Shown here in pieces: positions 35,347-47,976 of a stretch of DNA of 64,000 nt; the first letter of the stretch is position 1, and every line of letters starts with the position of its first letter. Made by a program: the position numbers and the translations under genes. The notes beneath the pieces are model-generated. The model was given only the letters and a program-made list of their open reading frames with translations, had not been told where the DNA came from and ran no database searches. This DNA is from Progne subis subis (taxonomy: Eukaryota; Chordata; Aves; Passeriformes; Hirundinidae). The DNA lies in assembly GCA_022316685.1 (NCBI GenBank), contig JAKJHU010000066.1:5391913-5455912 (forward strand), given 5' to 3'.

Positions 35347-37607
35347 GTACCACACTGAGCTCAGCTTCTTCTAACAACACAGAATATTTTAATTTTTTTA
35401 ACGCTCAGTTCCTTGAAGGGCTCCAAAAATCATCCAGCATTGCAAGAAACGAACATCAGAAAAGATGAGATTTTTCTTTTTGTTTTTCCTGGTGTCCTCT
35501 CATCCCTTATTTCATATCTCAGGTGGGTTTCTCTTCATTCAGGTCCCACTTTAGTGCTCCCAACACATTTACAGTGAATTACAGGGAATTTACAGTGCTG
35601 CCCTGGGTAGATCAGACAGGGATGAGTTTGCCGCTTTTCCAGCTCGATTATTCTGGAAGATCTTCACTTACACCACAGCTTTGCTGCTGCCAGGCCTCAG
35701 GGGGGGTTGTTAATATCTCTCAGCCCAATTTTCTGACCTCAGATTCTTCTGAGCTCTCAGCTGGAAACTCCCTGCATGGCAGGACTGCGAGAACTCTGTT
35801 AAAAAGTGGATTTTGTTATGCAGCACAATTTTCTGTACTGGAAGTACAATGGCACCATCCAAGTCATTCGAATTTTGAATGCCAAGCCAAATCTCCACAA
35901 TAATTTTGATATTGATCTTCCAGCATCTCCTTAACTGGAAAAAAAAAAAAAAAAAAATCAATTCATGAATCACTTTGACATCAAAGACATGGGGGGGAAA
36001 AAAAAAAAAAAAAGATAACCTAAGAAAATAAAAACATAAAGCAGCCCTGGAACATTTTCTGCCATTTTTCCCTCCTTGCAAGAGGATTTAATTCAAGTCA
36101 CTGTGGATTTTTACTTTTTTTTTTCTCCTCGTGTTTAGGTTGACATTTAAAGGTACCTCAATCGCAGCAGACAGGAAACTCTCTAATGGTGTGGCTGTTA
36201 TTAACATTAATAACACCACTTCCACTGCCTTATTTATTTTCCACTGTTCTTTAAAGCACATAAAAACCTCTTAATTTTACCTCATCAAAACTTGCCTCTT
36301 TGAATGATGCCGTTGAAACTGTTTAATGAGTCACCCTGTTTTGAACGTTGCCTTCTGAAGAATAATTTAAAGGGGAGTTTTAATTAATTATCACGTGGAG
36401 CTACTTCAGCTCACGACCGCACAGAATGATCTTAAATTCTTGGGTTTTTTGAAAAACAGCCACGACAGGTTTAGCTGCAAATGTGTCCCTTGCAAACATT
36501 CGGTGATTTTCAACTGCTGATGGTTGGAATTCTGGGGTTTATTTAAGAAATCCACTCAAATCACATTGAACTTCGTCAAAAGTGTCCTGGGTGGGGTTAT
36601 CCTTATCTCAAAGTGAATATTGGGTTGGCTGTGGTTGAGATTTGTATTTTTAGACACTTTTGAAAGGATTGAGTATAAATGAGGGAGAATCTGGAGTCTT
36701 TTAGGTTCGCTTGGGCTTTCAGGATTTAAGAGGGAAAGAGATGGAGGGAGGCTTTTTACATGGAAAAATACAAACAGGGGTAAATGGTTTTACACTAAAA
36801 GAGGAGAGATTTATTGGATTTGGGGAAGGAATTCCTGCCTGGGCTGGAATTCCCAGAGAAGCTGTGGCTGCCCCTGGATCCCTGGGAGTGTCCAAGGCCA
36901 GGTTGGAGCAACCTGGGACGGTGGGAGGTGCTCCAGCCCAGGGCACCGGATGGGTTTGAAGGTTCCTTCTGACCCATCCCATTCCACAATGATTCTCCGA
37001 TTCCATCTTTCAACAGCAAAGGAAAACCAGGTTTGTTTGGTCCACAAAAACCTTGATTAACCCCGATAAATGAGTGGCCAGCTTTCCTCTGTGCACAGAT
37101 GAGACCCCAAATGGCCTGAACCCCCTGGAACCCCGATTTACCCCTCTGGACACATCCAAGGACAAAAATCCTGATCCTTTTTTTTAGTCAAGTTCTGTAG
37201 GATGAACTTGAACTTGAGTGGAAAGAAACTCTTAGAAGGATTATTATTTTTTTTTTTTTCAAGCTACACAGCCAGAGCACGAATTTAACTGCAGAACTTA
37301 AACACATCAGCACATAAAAAGCCAAATGTGTTAGGGCTTGACATTTGAAAGAACTGGAAAAATGCAGGTGCTTGGAAATTGCTGTGTGAATTATCCTGCT
37401 GCTCCAGCTAACAGCCAAGTTGTCTCCTTTTGTGCCTGGAAGTGCCTCACTGAGTGCAGTTAACGCGTAAACCCCTTTTGTGATTTATAATGATTTTTTT
37501 TTTATGCCCGGATTTGAAGAACAGGCATTAAAATGCTTCATTTTCCCTGCGTAGCTCTCGTGGATTCTGTTGCTGCTGATTTATGCTCTGTTTCTGTCCC
37601 TGCTCAG
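35347..37607 (+). other. LRGUK: LRGUK intron 7
   Basis: The intron holds unique sequence with A runs near 35.94 and 36.0 kb and one CR1 fragment at about 36.81-37.01 kb. Nothing else was recognised. Confidence 0.6.
36810..37010 (+). repeat. CR1 LINE 3' fragment
   Basis: Sense CR1: aattcctgcctgggctggaa, gctgtggctgcccctggatc and ccaaggccaggttggagcaa, ending in cacaatgattctccgattcc. Confidence 0.9.
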
Positions 37608-37688
37608 GTGGCTGAGCTGAGTGAGCTTAAATGGATTGAAGATCTGCCTCTCCTCAGGGTTTTAAATCTTCTAAAAAACCCTCTGCAG
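37608..37688 (+). CDS. LRGUK: LRGUK exon 8 (LRR 9)
   Basis: The exon is phase 0 to 0, 27 codons: VAELSELKWIEDLPLLRVLN then LLKNPLQ. The N-P pattern marks the last LRR. Acceptor ccctgctcag; donor gtaaga. Confidence 0.93.
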
Positions 37689-38311
37689 GTAAGAGAGAAC
37701 CGAAAATGAGAACGCAAACATGATGGTTTGAATCCTTTTAGCCCTGGTTTCTGTCTGTAGAAGTGGACAGGTCATTTGTCCTGAGTGATCAAAGACAATT
37801 CTATCCCGGCTCTTGTGATTTCTAAATTTTGTGTGAATTTTACTGTCATTCCCAATGCCAGAAAGAAGAAAAATATTCAGAGTTTAATTTTTTTCTTGCA
37901 ACTGCCAGGTTTTGATTGGCTTTTATGAGACTGGTCGGCTGTGGCACAATGAAATTAGCAGGAAAAAGCACCTGAAATAGACTGTTCCTGGTTTTCCATA
38001 ATCTGAAAGGCTTTTCCTGCTGAGATGTCCTTCTCCTAAGCAAAGTCTGACCAAATCCCTTTCCATTTTTAAATTCCCATCTTGGCCTTTTGAATATTGT
38101 GGTTACAAACTTTTGAACGACTCAGCTCTTGCTGCAGCAGCTGAGCTTGTGAAGGGTCAGTTTTGGGCAGCGTTTTGACACCCTTCAGGGTAAAAAAAAA
38201 AACTTTTATTTTGCGATGTATTAAGGCAAATTTAATTTTAACCGATTGGAATTCAATATTGGCTGGATGAAATTAAGTTATCTTTGTCAAAAGGGAAACT
38301 TTTTCCCTCAG

Positions 38312-38398
38312 GAACAAGAAGGTTATTGGCTCTCGGCGATTTTCATGTTGCTCCAAGTCACAGAACTGGATCTCCAGAAGGTTTCAGTGGAAGAAAAG
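38312..38398 (+). CDS. LRGUK: LRGUK exon 9 (LRR C-cap)
   Basis: The exon is phase 0 to 0, 29 codons: EQEGYWLSAIFMLLQVTELD then LQKVSVEEK. It matches the capping motif after the LRRs (YW..IFMLL..TELD). Donor gtaagt. Confidence 0.93.
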
Positions 38399-40233
38399 GT
38401 AAGTGAGGACCATTTCATTCTGGGAGTTTTCTAAATAAAAAATATAAAATCCAGGCTTGAAGATGGAGCAAGCCTCCTCCCTCAAAATCCCGCCTGACAG
38501 AAATTCTGTTGGATTAGAAACCTTTCCCCGCTGTGGTGCCTTAACCGGAATTTGGTTGCTGTGTGGGCCCAAGCCGTGCTGGAGCTGCTGTATTTCAGGG
38601 AATTATCCTTTCAAAACCATCCTTTCAGGAAATCCATCACTCCCACCTTCACCTGTATAAATTTTGGGGTTCTTGTTTAGTGCCAGGCTCTCTCCATCCT
38701 CAACATGCAGATGATGACACCAGAGTGGAATTTACCCCAAATACCCAAATGTTCGTCTTGTTTTTGTCTTACGTGCCAACCCGTTTTCCTCTCAATGTAA
38801 TTTCGAATATATTAATGATTTTTTTTTCCCCCCTTTCTCTGTGGACTGTAAAAGTCAGCCTGAGTGACTGGTTTAGATCAGCATTTCACTTCTGAGTGGT
38901 AAAAGTTGTTCCACAAAGCCCTCTCCTCACGTTATTTTAGGATGCCTCCTCTAGCCTCAAGAATTCAAACTGAGTTTGGAGGCGCCAGTTCTGTCTCACT
39001 AACACAAAATGGATGTACAGGAGTGTGGGTTAGATCAGGAGTGTCGTTTGGAAGTGGAATTCCTACTTGTCCAACTCGCCACGTTTGATTCCCGCTGTGG
39101 AATAGTCTCGCAATAAAAGAAATGAACTTCCTTCAGGATCCCTTTGATGTGCACTGTGCTACCAGCCACTAATTCAGAGCAAAGCACCAAATCAGAGTTA
39201 AAATTTAGCTAAAATTTAAAGTTTTCCTCTTCCTACTTTCCCCCTGAAAAGTGGGAATGTGGAGTTCTGAGTAGGGAATATTTCCCCTCCTATTTCCCCG
39301 CGCTGCTGGCGGATTTAGGCACTGCTGCCACACAACTGTGGGGTTCCAGGCTGGAAAAGACCTCACGGATTATCTGTTCCAACCTTTCTTGGGAAAAGCA
39401 CAATTGACACAAAATGGCCCAGCACCACCTGTGCAGCCAAATCCTAAAAGCGACCAACATCGGTGAATCCACCGCTTCCCTGGGGAAATTCTCATGGAAT
39501 CCAGAACAGTTTGGGTTGGGAGGGACCTCAAAGCCCATCCAGTCCCACCCCTGCCATGGGCAGGGACACCTTCCACCATCCCAGCTTGTTCCACGTCCCA
39601 CCCAACCTCCTCTTGATTATTCCAAAGGCTGATTGCTCGCACTGTGGATATTTTATGTCTCACGTCCCATTGGAATTGCCTCAGTCGTTCTTAACCCATT
39701 TCGGAGTGCGTGGCGTTAATAACCCCCAAAACACCCAACTCGTTAGTGGCCAGCAGAGCTCTCCACAGGATGGATGGAGGGAATCCTTGGAGTCTGAGTG
39801 CTCTCCCTCCCAGGAAAGACGGGAATGCACTGTCAGGAGTTTGCTCACTTTGTTAACGCCCGTCCCGTAATAAACGAGTGGTTTCTGTCCCCAAGGATTT
39901 GAGTTTGGCACTGAGAGGATGCAAATTAATGGGTAATTAAAATCTCAGCAAAACTGCTTTTGCATCCTAGGTGGCATCCTGTTTTCTTCCCAGGAAAAGG
40001 TTGAATACATTAAGGACGGTGAGCCGTGTCTGGCTGCCTTCCATCCATCCCTCAAACCCTCCTTCAAATCCCCAGGAAAGATTTCTGCTCCCAAGCCAAG
40101 CCCAGCACAAAGTTCCCTCAGGAACACAAAGCCATCCTTATTCCCAGTGATCTGCCAAGCGTTTTGCAGCTGGAAACAATCCCATCGCTTCTCCCCTTCC
40201 TTTTCCCCCCCCCGCCCTAAATTTTGGGAGCAG
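38399..40233 (+). other. LRGUK: LRGUK intron 9
   Basis: The intron is mostly unique sequence with one CR1 fragment at 39.33-39.64 kb on the - strand. The acceptor (ccctaaattttgggagcag) has a poor pyrimidine tract, although a C/T-rich run lies 20-35 bp upstream. Confidence 0.6.
39330..39640 (-). repeat. CR1 LINE fragments
   Basis: Antisense CR1: caggctggaaaagacctcac near 39.35 kb and tttgggttgggagggacctc with cctgccatgggcagggacac at 39.51-39.57 kb; probably two pieces. Confidence 0.85.
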
Positions 40234-40340
40234 GTCGCCGCCGTGAATAAAGAGGACCCTCCTCCAGAAGTTGTGGCTGCTGAAGATCACAGGCGTCAGG
40301 TTTTCTACAACAGCGAGCAGCCCCAGAGAGTCCTGGACAG
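40234..40340 (+). CDS. LRGUK: LRGUK exon 10 (linker)
   Basis: The exon is phase 0 to 2: VAAVNKEDPPPEVVAAEDHR then RQVFYNSEQPQRVLD and a split Ser codon. The DPPPEVVAA.DH string is characteristic of LRGUK. Donor gtgagt. Confidence 0.92.
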
Positions 40341-40995
40341 GTGAGTTCATTTCACAGCTGCTCCTGACAGTGGCACTCGAGTAAAAGCAGAATTTTGGTC
40401 ACGTTCAGAGAGACACTTTTCCCGAGGAGAACTCCGACAGGATTCTGTCAGCAGCCTGGAAACGAGGCGAATCCGATTTGGTTGAAATTGATTACGAAAC
40501 AAAGCTCTTCATTCACCTCTAGAGCCTCAGACAGATTGTCCACGGCTCCACTCCCTTTCCTCAATCTGTTGGAGCAGATGGGCATTTGCACCACAAACGA
40601 GAGATGCAAAATTCCTCTCCCTGCCCAAAGGCACTGGAAAAATCCCTGGAGGCAGCAGAGAGCTGGAAAACTTCTCCCTCCCCTTCTGCTGACGCCTTCT
40701 CTCCCCGCTGCTGGCATCTTGTTGGGATAAAATGATTTTATTTGTGGGCTTTGGGGCGCATTTTGTGTTCATAAGGGGAAATCTCCATGTTTTACTGGAA
40801 GGAGGAGATGATTCCATGGAAAGTATGGAAGGGAGAGGCAGGTGGATGTTCTTTTTCCATTCCCAGGTGACTTCTCCCAGTCTCGTTTCTCCTCTGAAAA
40901 ATGCAATTTTTTTGCTGTTCTGCAGCTGTGTTAGGACATTTGAGGAATTCTTGGAAAATTCTTCCAAAATTCTGATGGAATACACTATAAATATA

Positions 40996-41028
40996 TGATG
41001 ATTGATGATGATGATGATGATGATGATA
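40996..41028. repeat. (GAT)n microsatellite
   Basis: A run of about ten GAT triplets with one interruption in the LRGUK intron. Confidence 0.85.
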
Positions 41029-42127
41029 TTGGCTGCAGTGGGCACTGAGATCAACCTTTATGCCCCACACTCTGTTTTGGTGCTGAACTAATTCCTAACT
41101 GAGTAACCTGATAGAAAATCCAGGATTTAGTAACTCAGAAATTTGTATTTTTATTGTGACTGTTTTCTGGGATTTTTCACAAAAAAACAGGAGCCTTCCC
41201 AGTAGTGACAACAGCTCTGAGAATTCTCCTAAAAACAAAACCCCAAAGATTTATTTGTTTTCGCAAGGATGGAGATTTCTTAAAGCAAAAACACAAAATC
41301 GGTTTATTTTTCCTCACAAAAAACCCCAAAGGCATGGATTTTTATTTTTTTTCCCCCCTAGGGCTCTGTTTAAATATTTGCTTAGTGGATGTTGGATTGA
41401 TGGGGAAAAAAAAAAGGAATCCTGCCTTCTGCCAGAGGAACTGTGCACACAAACACAAAAAACATCCGCCCAGCCTTTGTGGGACTGCCCCAAAAATTGT
41501 TAATGATGCCTCGAGCGCTGGCCCGTGCTCAGCTGGGAAGCGCTCCAGAGTCATTAATGAAATCTTCCTAATGATTATTGCCTTTTCCACCCTAAAAATG
41601 CTTTTTTGGGACCAGACTGGAGGAGCTCATTTGCGTCTCTCTTTCCCCATCAGGTCGTAATTAATTCTGGGTTAGTGATACCATTATTATTATCACAAAT
41701 AAAACCTGAAAACAAAGCAGAAAGTTCTATTCTTGCCTGCCCTGCGGGCACAAAACATCGAATTTCCTATTCTTTCCTTCCCTCTCTCTCTCAATTTGTG
41801 ATTTTATCTGTAATTATGTGGTAACACACCAATGAATATTCTGGGTATTTTCCCCTCCTAGAGATGCAGGTGACGTTTGAAAACGTTGCTCAGAGTGACA
41901 ACAGCTACACGGGGAGCAGAAATTTAATTTAGTCTCCATTCTGTTTGGCCAGATGATTTTTTGGTACCTGGCTGTTGAGGAGAAACCCATTCAGAGAAGG
42001 ACCATGATTCTTTTTTGAAAATTAAAATAATTAATCATTTGGAACAATTTACCAAGAGTTCTCCACAACTGGAAGGTTTTAAACTCAAATATGATCTCAT
42101 GGAAGCCCAGGAACTGGGCTGGAAAGA

Positions 42128-42936
42128 GGAACCAATTTGGAGAATTCCAAGTGGGATGAGGGGAGGGTGATTTAGAACATCAGAATTCTCCATTTTGGCC
42201 TTAAAATATATTAATCTTCCACAACAGTGCCCACAAAGACAAATGAAGTTGAATAATGAGCCCTGAACATTTCCAGAATCTTCTTCCAAGCTGTAGGAAC
42301 TCCCAAACTTCTAGTGCTGAGAACCAAGGAGCTGTGATGTGATGAAGGGCAGGATTCTGGAAATGTTCTCCCTTCTCTCCTGATGAAATCGTAAATCCCA
42401 GGAAACTCAGGACGTGGGGAATTGGGAATTTATTGAAGGGAATTTGAATTTTGAGCGTGATCTTGTGGAGTGATGGTTTATTGGGAGGTTATTTGGTGTA
42501 ACACACCCTTGTGGAAGGAAAGATGCCAGAGGAATTCTGCATTTTCCAAGCCTGAAACAGGAACCAGTCTGGGGAATTCCAAGTGGGATGAGGGGAGGGT
42601 GATTTAGAACATCAGAATTCTCCATTTTGGCCTTAAAATATATTAATCTTCCACAACAGTGCCCACAAAGACAAATGAAGTTGAATAATGAGCCCTGAAC
42701 ATTTCCAGAATCTTCTTCCAAGCTGTAGGAACTCCCAAACTTCTAGTGCTGAGAACCAAGGAGCTGTGATGTGATGAAGGGCAGGATTCTGGAAATGTTC
42801 TCCCTGCTCTCCTGATGAAATCGTAAATCCCAGGAATCTCAGGATGTGGGGAATTGGAAATTTATTGAAGAGAATCTGGATTTTGAGCGTGATCTTGTGG
42901 AGTGATGATTTATTGGGGCGTTATTGGGTGTAACAC
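42128..42936. repeat. Recent tandem duplication, two 377-bp copies
   Basis: Copies at 42128-42504 and 42560-42936 have the same length and differ at only a scattering of positions (for example accaatttggag versus accagtctgggg at the start, ggttatttggtg versus cgttattgggtg at the end). The 55 bp between them is unrelated spacer. The offset is 432 bp. Confidence 0.9.
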
Positions 42937-43071
42937 CTCAATTTTTGTCTACGCTGTGAACAACGTGAGACGGGTTGAAGGGGTGATAAAACTCTCCGCA
43001 AAGCTTTATAAAAAGCTGCTGAACTTTGATTTTTAGGTGCTTTAATGCCCTCTGGTTTTCCTTTCTGGCAG

Positions 43072-43191
43072 CACTTTGCCTGGTGCTGATGAATCCTACC
43101 CCATGCTGGTGTTACTGGGCCCTCTGGCCGGTGGGAAGAGGCAACTTTCTCTCAAAATCTGCAGACAATTCAAGAATTTCTTCAGATTTGG
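43072..43191 (+). CDS. LRGUK: LRGUK exon 11 (guanylate-kinase P-loop)
   Basis: The exon is phase 2 to 2: STLPGADESYPMLVLLGPLA, then GGKRQLSLKICRQFKNFFRF. GPLAGGKR is the nucleotide-binding P-loop; classical guanylate kinases have GxxGxGKST, so the final Ser/Thr is replaced by Arg-Gln. Acceptor tttctggcag; donor gtaagt. Confidence 0.93.
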
Positions 43192-43374
43192 GTAAGTTCT
43201 GCTCCCTGAGCTTAAAAAAAAGCCCAAAAAACACCAAAGGATCAACTTTGGAATTGTTGGTGGTTTGGTTTGTGGTGTTTTTATTTTTGTTAAGAATTTA
43301 AAAACAATTTTGTTGGATTTTTTTCTCTTCCCAAGGCTTGACTGCCTGAAGTCATCAGTGAGAGGAAAGCTATT

Positions 43375-44065
43375 TAAATTATCATATTGTTTTTAAAGGT
43401 GAACAGCAAATAAACAAAAGCAAAACAAGCAAGCAAAGAAATTTTTAAAACCCACAAACCAAAATAGAAGGAAAACAACAAAAACCCCCAAACAAAAAAA
43501 CACAGCAAAAAGTTAAAAAAACCCCACAGATCAAAACAAACAAGACCAAAACCCCCCAAAAAACTCCAAAAAAACACAACAAAACAGAACAAGAGCAAAC
43601 AAACAAAAAAAACCACAAAGCAATAAAAAAAAGACCCCAAAATCCAAACTCCCCAAAAAACCCAAATTAAACAAAAAACGCAACCAAAAATAAAAAAAGG
43701 AAAAAAAAAACTCCACAAACAAAAAAATCCCCTAAACTTCAAAAAAAAAAAGCCAAAAAACCCCAAACAAAAAAAAAAAAAACCAAAAAAACCACAGACC
43801 AAAACAAAAAACAAAAAAATCCCCAAGAAAAAGACAATGAAGAAAACCAAAAAACCCTCTCACAAACCAAAACAAAAAAGACCCCAGAACCCCCCAAAAA
43901 TCCAAACAAAAGACACAACAAAAAGAAAAAAAAAAAAAAACAAAACAAAAAAACCCACAAACCAATAAACAAAACCCAAAATGCCAAAAAAAACTTCATA
44001 AAACCCGAAACAAACAAAAAAAAAAGGACGAAAAACCCCCAAAAAAGCCAAAACCTGAAAAACCT
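43375..44065. repeat. 690-bp A/C-only low-complexity tract
   Basis: The + strand is almost entirely A with C clusters (CAAAAAACCCC style) and very few G or T. There is no fixed period. It lies in intron 11 about 180 bp after exon 11. An expanded, mutated poly(A)/(CAAA)n tail of a retroelement is a likely origin. Confidence 0.85.
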
Positions 44066-44819
44066 TCTCTGCATTCGCTTATTCCCCGTTTTTTAATAGC
44101 ACTGATTTATCCATTAATTTTCTTTTTTATTTTATTATGGTGTTTCTTTTTTCTTTTCTTTTTTTTTTTTTTTTCTTTTATCCGTTAAAATTTCCTTCCC
44201 CCCCCTTTCTTTAAACCCATATTTTGGAATTGACGAACAAACTCAACGCCAATTGAAATTTCCCAAACGTTCCATGGGGCTGTTTCTTTCTTTGTTTTTG
44301 TTTTTGGTTTTTTTTTTAAGAGCATTTTCATATTTTTTGTTTTGTCCCCTACAACATCCATGAACGAGGGGGAAAAAAATAAAAAAAAAAATAAAAAAAT
44401 AAAATAAAATAAGGGGCAGACAGAACCTGAGCGGAGCAGAAAACTGCGACCGTAAAAGCCGAGTTGTATTTCCAATTATTCGGGGGAGATTTGAGCAATT
44501 TTATGGCTTGAAATTTCAAACATTCCGCTCATTAAAAATGGATTTTATGCAAGATACTCTGGCAGCCTGAACGTAAACATGGCCCTGCAATTAAAAAGGG
44601 GCTGGAATGTGTAAAAAATTGCAGGAAATCGAGTGAAATTGGCCCCTCCAACCATCTGGCTCGTGCTCAGCGGTGACCTTTGGAGCTGGGTGTGGTTTGT
44701 GTTTTCCCGGGGAAAAAAAAAAAAACTGGGAATTTTACAGAGCCTGTGTGGGAACTTGCCGCTCTCGTATTTTTGGGAAAAAAGTGTCACCCTCTGATGC
44801 TGACACTGAATTTCTCAAA

Positions 44820-47470
44820 GGTTTCCAGCCCAGTTCCCTGGAATAAATGAGCAGGAATGGCAAAGCAGAAACGAGGAGAAAAATCTGATTTTTAAACAGA
44901 GAGTCACTGAATACTTCAGGCTCAAATTGTTACCTGCTGTAATTAGCTGGGGTTTGGGGTTTTATCACAGGATTTTTAGTGTTTTATCCCGGTGAGAAGC
45001 TCAGGGAGCTGAGGTTTATCCTCATGGGATGACTGGGAATTCCTTTCCCTGCCTTTTATCGCACTTTAATGACGAAACAGAAATGAGGAGAAAAAAATCT
45101 GATTTCCAAACAGAAGAACCACTGAATACTTCCCGCTCAAATTGTTACCTGCATTAATTAGCTGGGTTTTGAGGGATTTTGGGGGATTTGGGGGAGTTTT
45201 GGGGTGGTTTTTTAGCGGGTTTTTAGTGTTTCACCTTGGTGGCTGAGGTTTCCTTACCTTCCTTTTTTCCCACTTTATTGGCAAAGCAGAAATAGGAGAA
45301 AAATCTGATTTTCAAACAGAAGGAGAGCCACTGAATACTTCAGGCTCAAATTGTTACCTGCATCAATTAGCTGGGGTTTGGTGGGATTTTTGGCCGGTTT
45401 TTAGTGTTTTGCCCTGGTGGCTGAGGTTTCCTTATCTTCCTTTTTTTCCACTTTATTGGCAAAGCAGAAACATGAAGAAAAATCTGATTTTCAGACAGAA
45501 GGAGACCCACTGAATACTTCAGGCTCAAATTGTTACCTGCATCAATTAGCTGGGTTTTGGTGGGATTTTTGGCAGGATTTTAGTGTTTTACCCTGGTGGC
45601 TGAGGTTTCCTTACCTTCCTTTTTTCCCACTTTAATGGCAGAGCAGAAACATGAAGAAAAATCTGATTTTCAAACAGAAGGAGAGCCACTGAATACTTCA
45701 GGCTCAAATTGTTACCTGCAATAATTAGCTGGGTTTTGGTGGGATTTGGGGGAGTTTTGGGGTGGGTTTTAGTGGGTTTTTAGTGTTCCACCTTGGTAGC
45801 TGTTTATCCTCATGGGATGGCAGGGAATTCCTTTCCCTGTCTTTTTTCCCACTTTAATGGCAAAGCAGAAACAGGAGAAAAATCTGATTTTCAAACAGAA
45901 GGAGAGCCACTGGATACTTCAGGCTCAAATTGTTACCTGCATTAATTAGCTGGGTTTTGGTGGGATTTTTGGCAGGATTTTTGGCAGGATTTTAGTGTTT
46001 TACCCTGGTGGCTGAGGTTTCCTTACCTTCCTTTTTTCCCACTTTATTGGCAAAGCAGAAACAGGAGAAAAATCTGATTTTCAGACAGAAGGAGAGCCAC
46101 TGAATACTTCAGGCTCAAATTGTTACCTGCAGTAATTAGCTGGGTTTTGGTGGGATTTGGGGGAGTTTTGGGGTGGGTTTTAGTGGGTTTTTAGTGTTCC
46201 ACCTTGGTAGCTGTTTATCCTCATGGGATGGCAGGGAATTCCTTTCCCTGTCTTTTATCACACTTTAATGACGAAACAGAAATGAGGAGAAAAAAATCTG
46301 ATTTCCAAACAGAAGAACCACTGAATACTTCCCGCTCAAATTGTTACCTGCATTAATTAGCTGGGTTTTGAGGGATTTTGGGGGATTTGGGGGAGTTTTG
46401 GGGTGGTTTTTTAGCGGGTTTTTAGTGTTTTACCCTGGTGGCTGAGGTTTCCTTACCTTCCTTTTTTCCCACTTTAATGGCAGAGCAGAAACATGAAGAA
46501 AAATCTGATTTTCAAACAGAAGGAGAGCCACTGAATACTTCAGGCTCAAATTGTTACCTGCAATAATTAGCTGGGTTTTGGTGGGATTTGGGGGAGTTTT
46601 GGGGTGGGTTTTAGTGGGTTTTTAGTGTTCCACCTTGGTAGCTGTTTATCCTCATGGGATGGCAGGGAATTCCTTTCCCTGTCTTTTATCACACTTTAAT
46701 GACGAAACAGAAATGAGGAGAAAAAAATCTGATTTCCAAACAGAAGAACCACTGAATACTTCCCGCTCAAATTGTTACCTGCATTCATTAGCTGGGTTTT
46801 GAGGGATTTTGGGGGATTTGGGGGAGTTTTGGGGTGTTTTTTTAGCGGGTTTTTAGTGTTTTACCCTGGTGGCTGAGGTTTCCTTACCTTCCTTTTTTTC
46901 CACTTTAATGGCAGAGCAGAAACATGAAGAAAAATCTGATTTTCAAACAGAAGGAGAGCCACTGAATACTTCAGGCTCAAATTGTTACCTGCATTAATTA
47001 GCTGGGTTTTGGTGGGATTTGGGGGAGTTTTGGGGTGGGTTTTAGTGGTTTTTAGTGTTCCACCTTGGTAGCTGTTTATCCTCATGGGATGGCAGGGAAT
47101 TCCTTTCCCTGTCTTTTTTCCCACTTTAATGGCAGAGCAGAAACATGAAGAAAAATCTGATTTTCAAACAGAAGGAGACCCACTGAATACTTCAGGCCCA
47201 AATTGTTACCTGCATCAATTAGCTGGGTTTTGGTGGGATTTTTGGCAGGTTTTTAGTGTTTTACCCTGGTGGCTGAGGTTTCCTTACCTTCCTTTTTTCC
47301 CACTTTAATGGCAGAGCAGAAACATGAAGAAAAATCTGATTTTCAAACAGAAGGAGAGCCACTGAATACTTCAGGCTCAAATTGTTACCTGCAGTAATTA
47401 GCTGGGTTTTGGTGGGATTTTTGGCAGGTTTTTAGTGTTTTACCCTGGCGGGCAGCTCAGGTAGCTGAGC
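44820..47470. repeat. Minisatellite, about 13 copies of a 180-220-bp unit
   Basis: The sequence CAAATTGTTACCTGC recurs 13 times between about 44.92 and 47.38 kb, each time in the same context (gcagaaa..gaggagaaaaatctgatt, gaatacttc, gctgggtttt). Spacings fall into two classes, near 180 and near 210-220 bp, because some units contain extra ggggagttttggggtgg and cctcatgggatgg segments. Long and short units are interspersed, suggesting higher-order expansion. It occupies most of intron 11. Confidence 0.92.
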
Positions 47471-47976
47471 TTTTTACTTCCCCTGCCTTCTATCCCGCTT
47501 TTCTCCCCAGTTTCAGGATCGTTTCTCCCCTTCCCCATTAGGGACCCATTTAAAAATTGGGCTTCCGAGATCTTTCTTAACCTCACTGTTCAGCCCAGCT
47601 CCTTTTCCACGTTTAGGATTTGCCTTTATATCATCCCCAAGCTGACAGAAGCGGGGAAAAATTGGATTCATCATTTCTCAGTCCCAGGCTGATGTGACAG
47701 CTCCAGCTCAGGCCATCCTGGGCCGGGGAGGGATTTATAGCCAAAATACCACGTGACATTTAACTTTTTTTTGGAGGGGTTGTATTTATGGGTTAATCTT
47801 TCAAATTTAGGGGTGTGATTTGCTCCTCTTGCTGTTTCTCGTATTTCTTTGCTGCTTAAAAAAAAAAAAAAGATTTGTAGTTTTCCCTGCTTTCCCTCCC
47901 TCTTCCCACTACTATTCCAGAGCTGCTGCTGGGATTGAAAACAGGTTATTTCTTTATTATCCCATAAATCTCCCAG

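Larger units (their letters stand above)
40341..43071 (+). other. LRGUK: LRGUK intron 10
   Basis: The intron contains unique sequence, a short (GAT)n run at 40.99-41.03 kb and a recent 432-bp-offset duplication at 42.13-42.94 kb. Confidence 0.6.

Noticed and set aside
43374..44074. - strand F/G/W/L-rich frames up to 158 residues
   Set aside because: They arise from the A/C-only tract, which has no T on the + strand and so few stops on the other strand.
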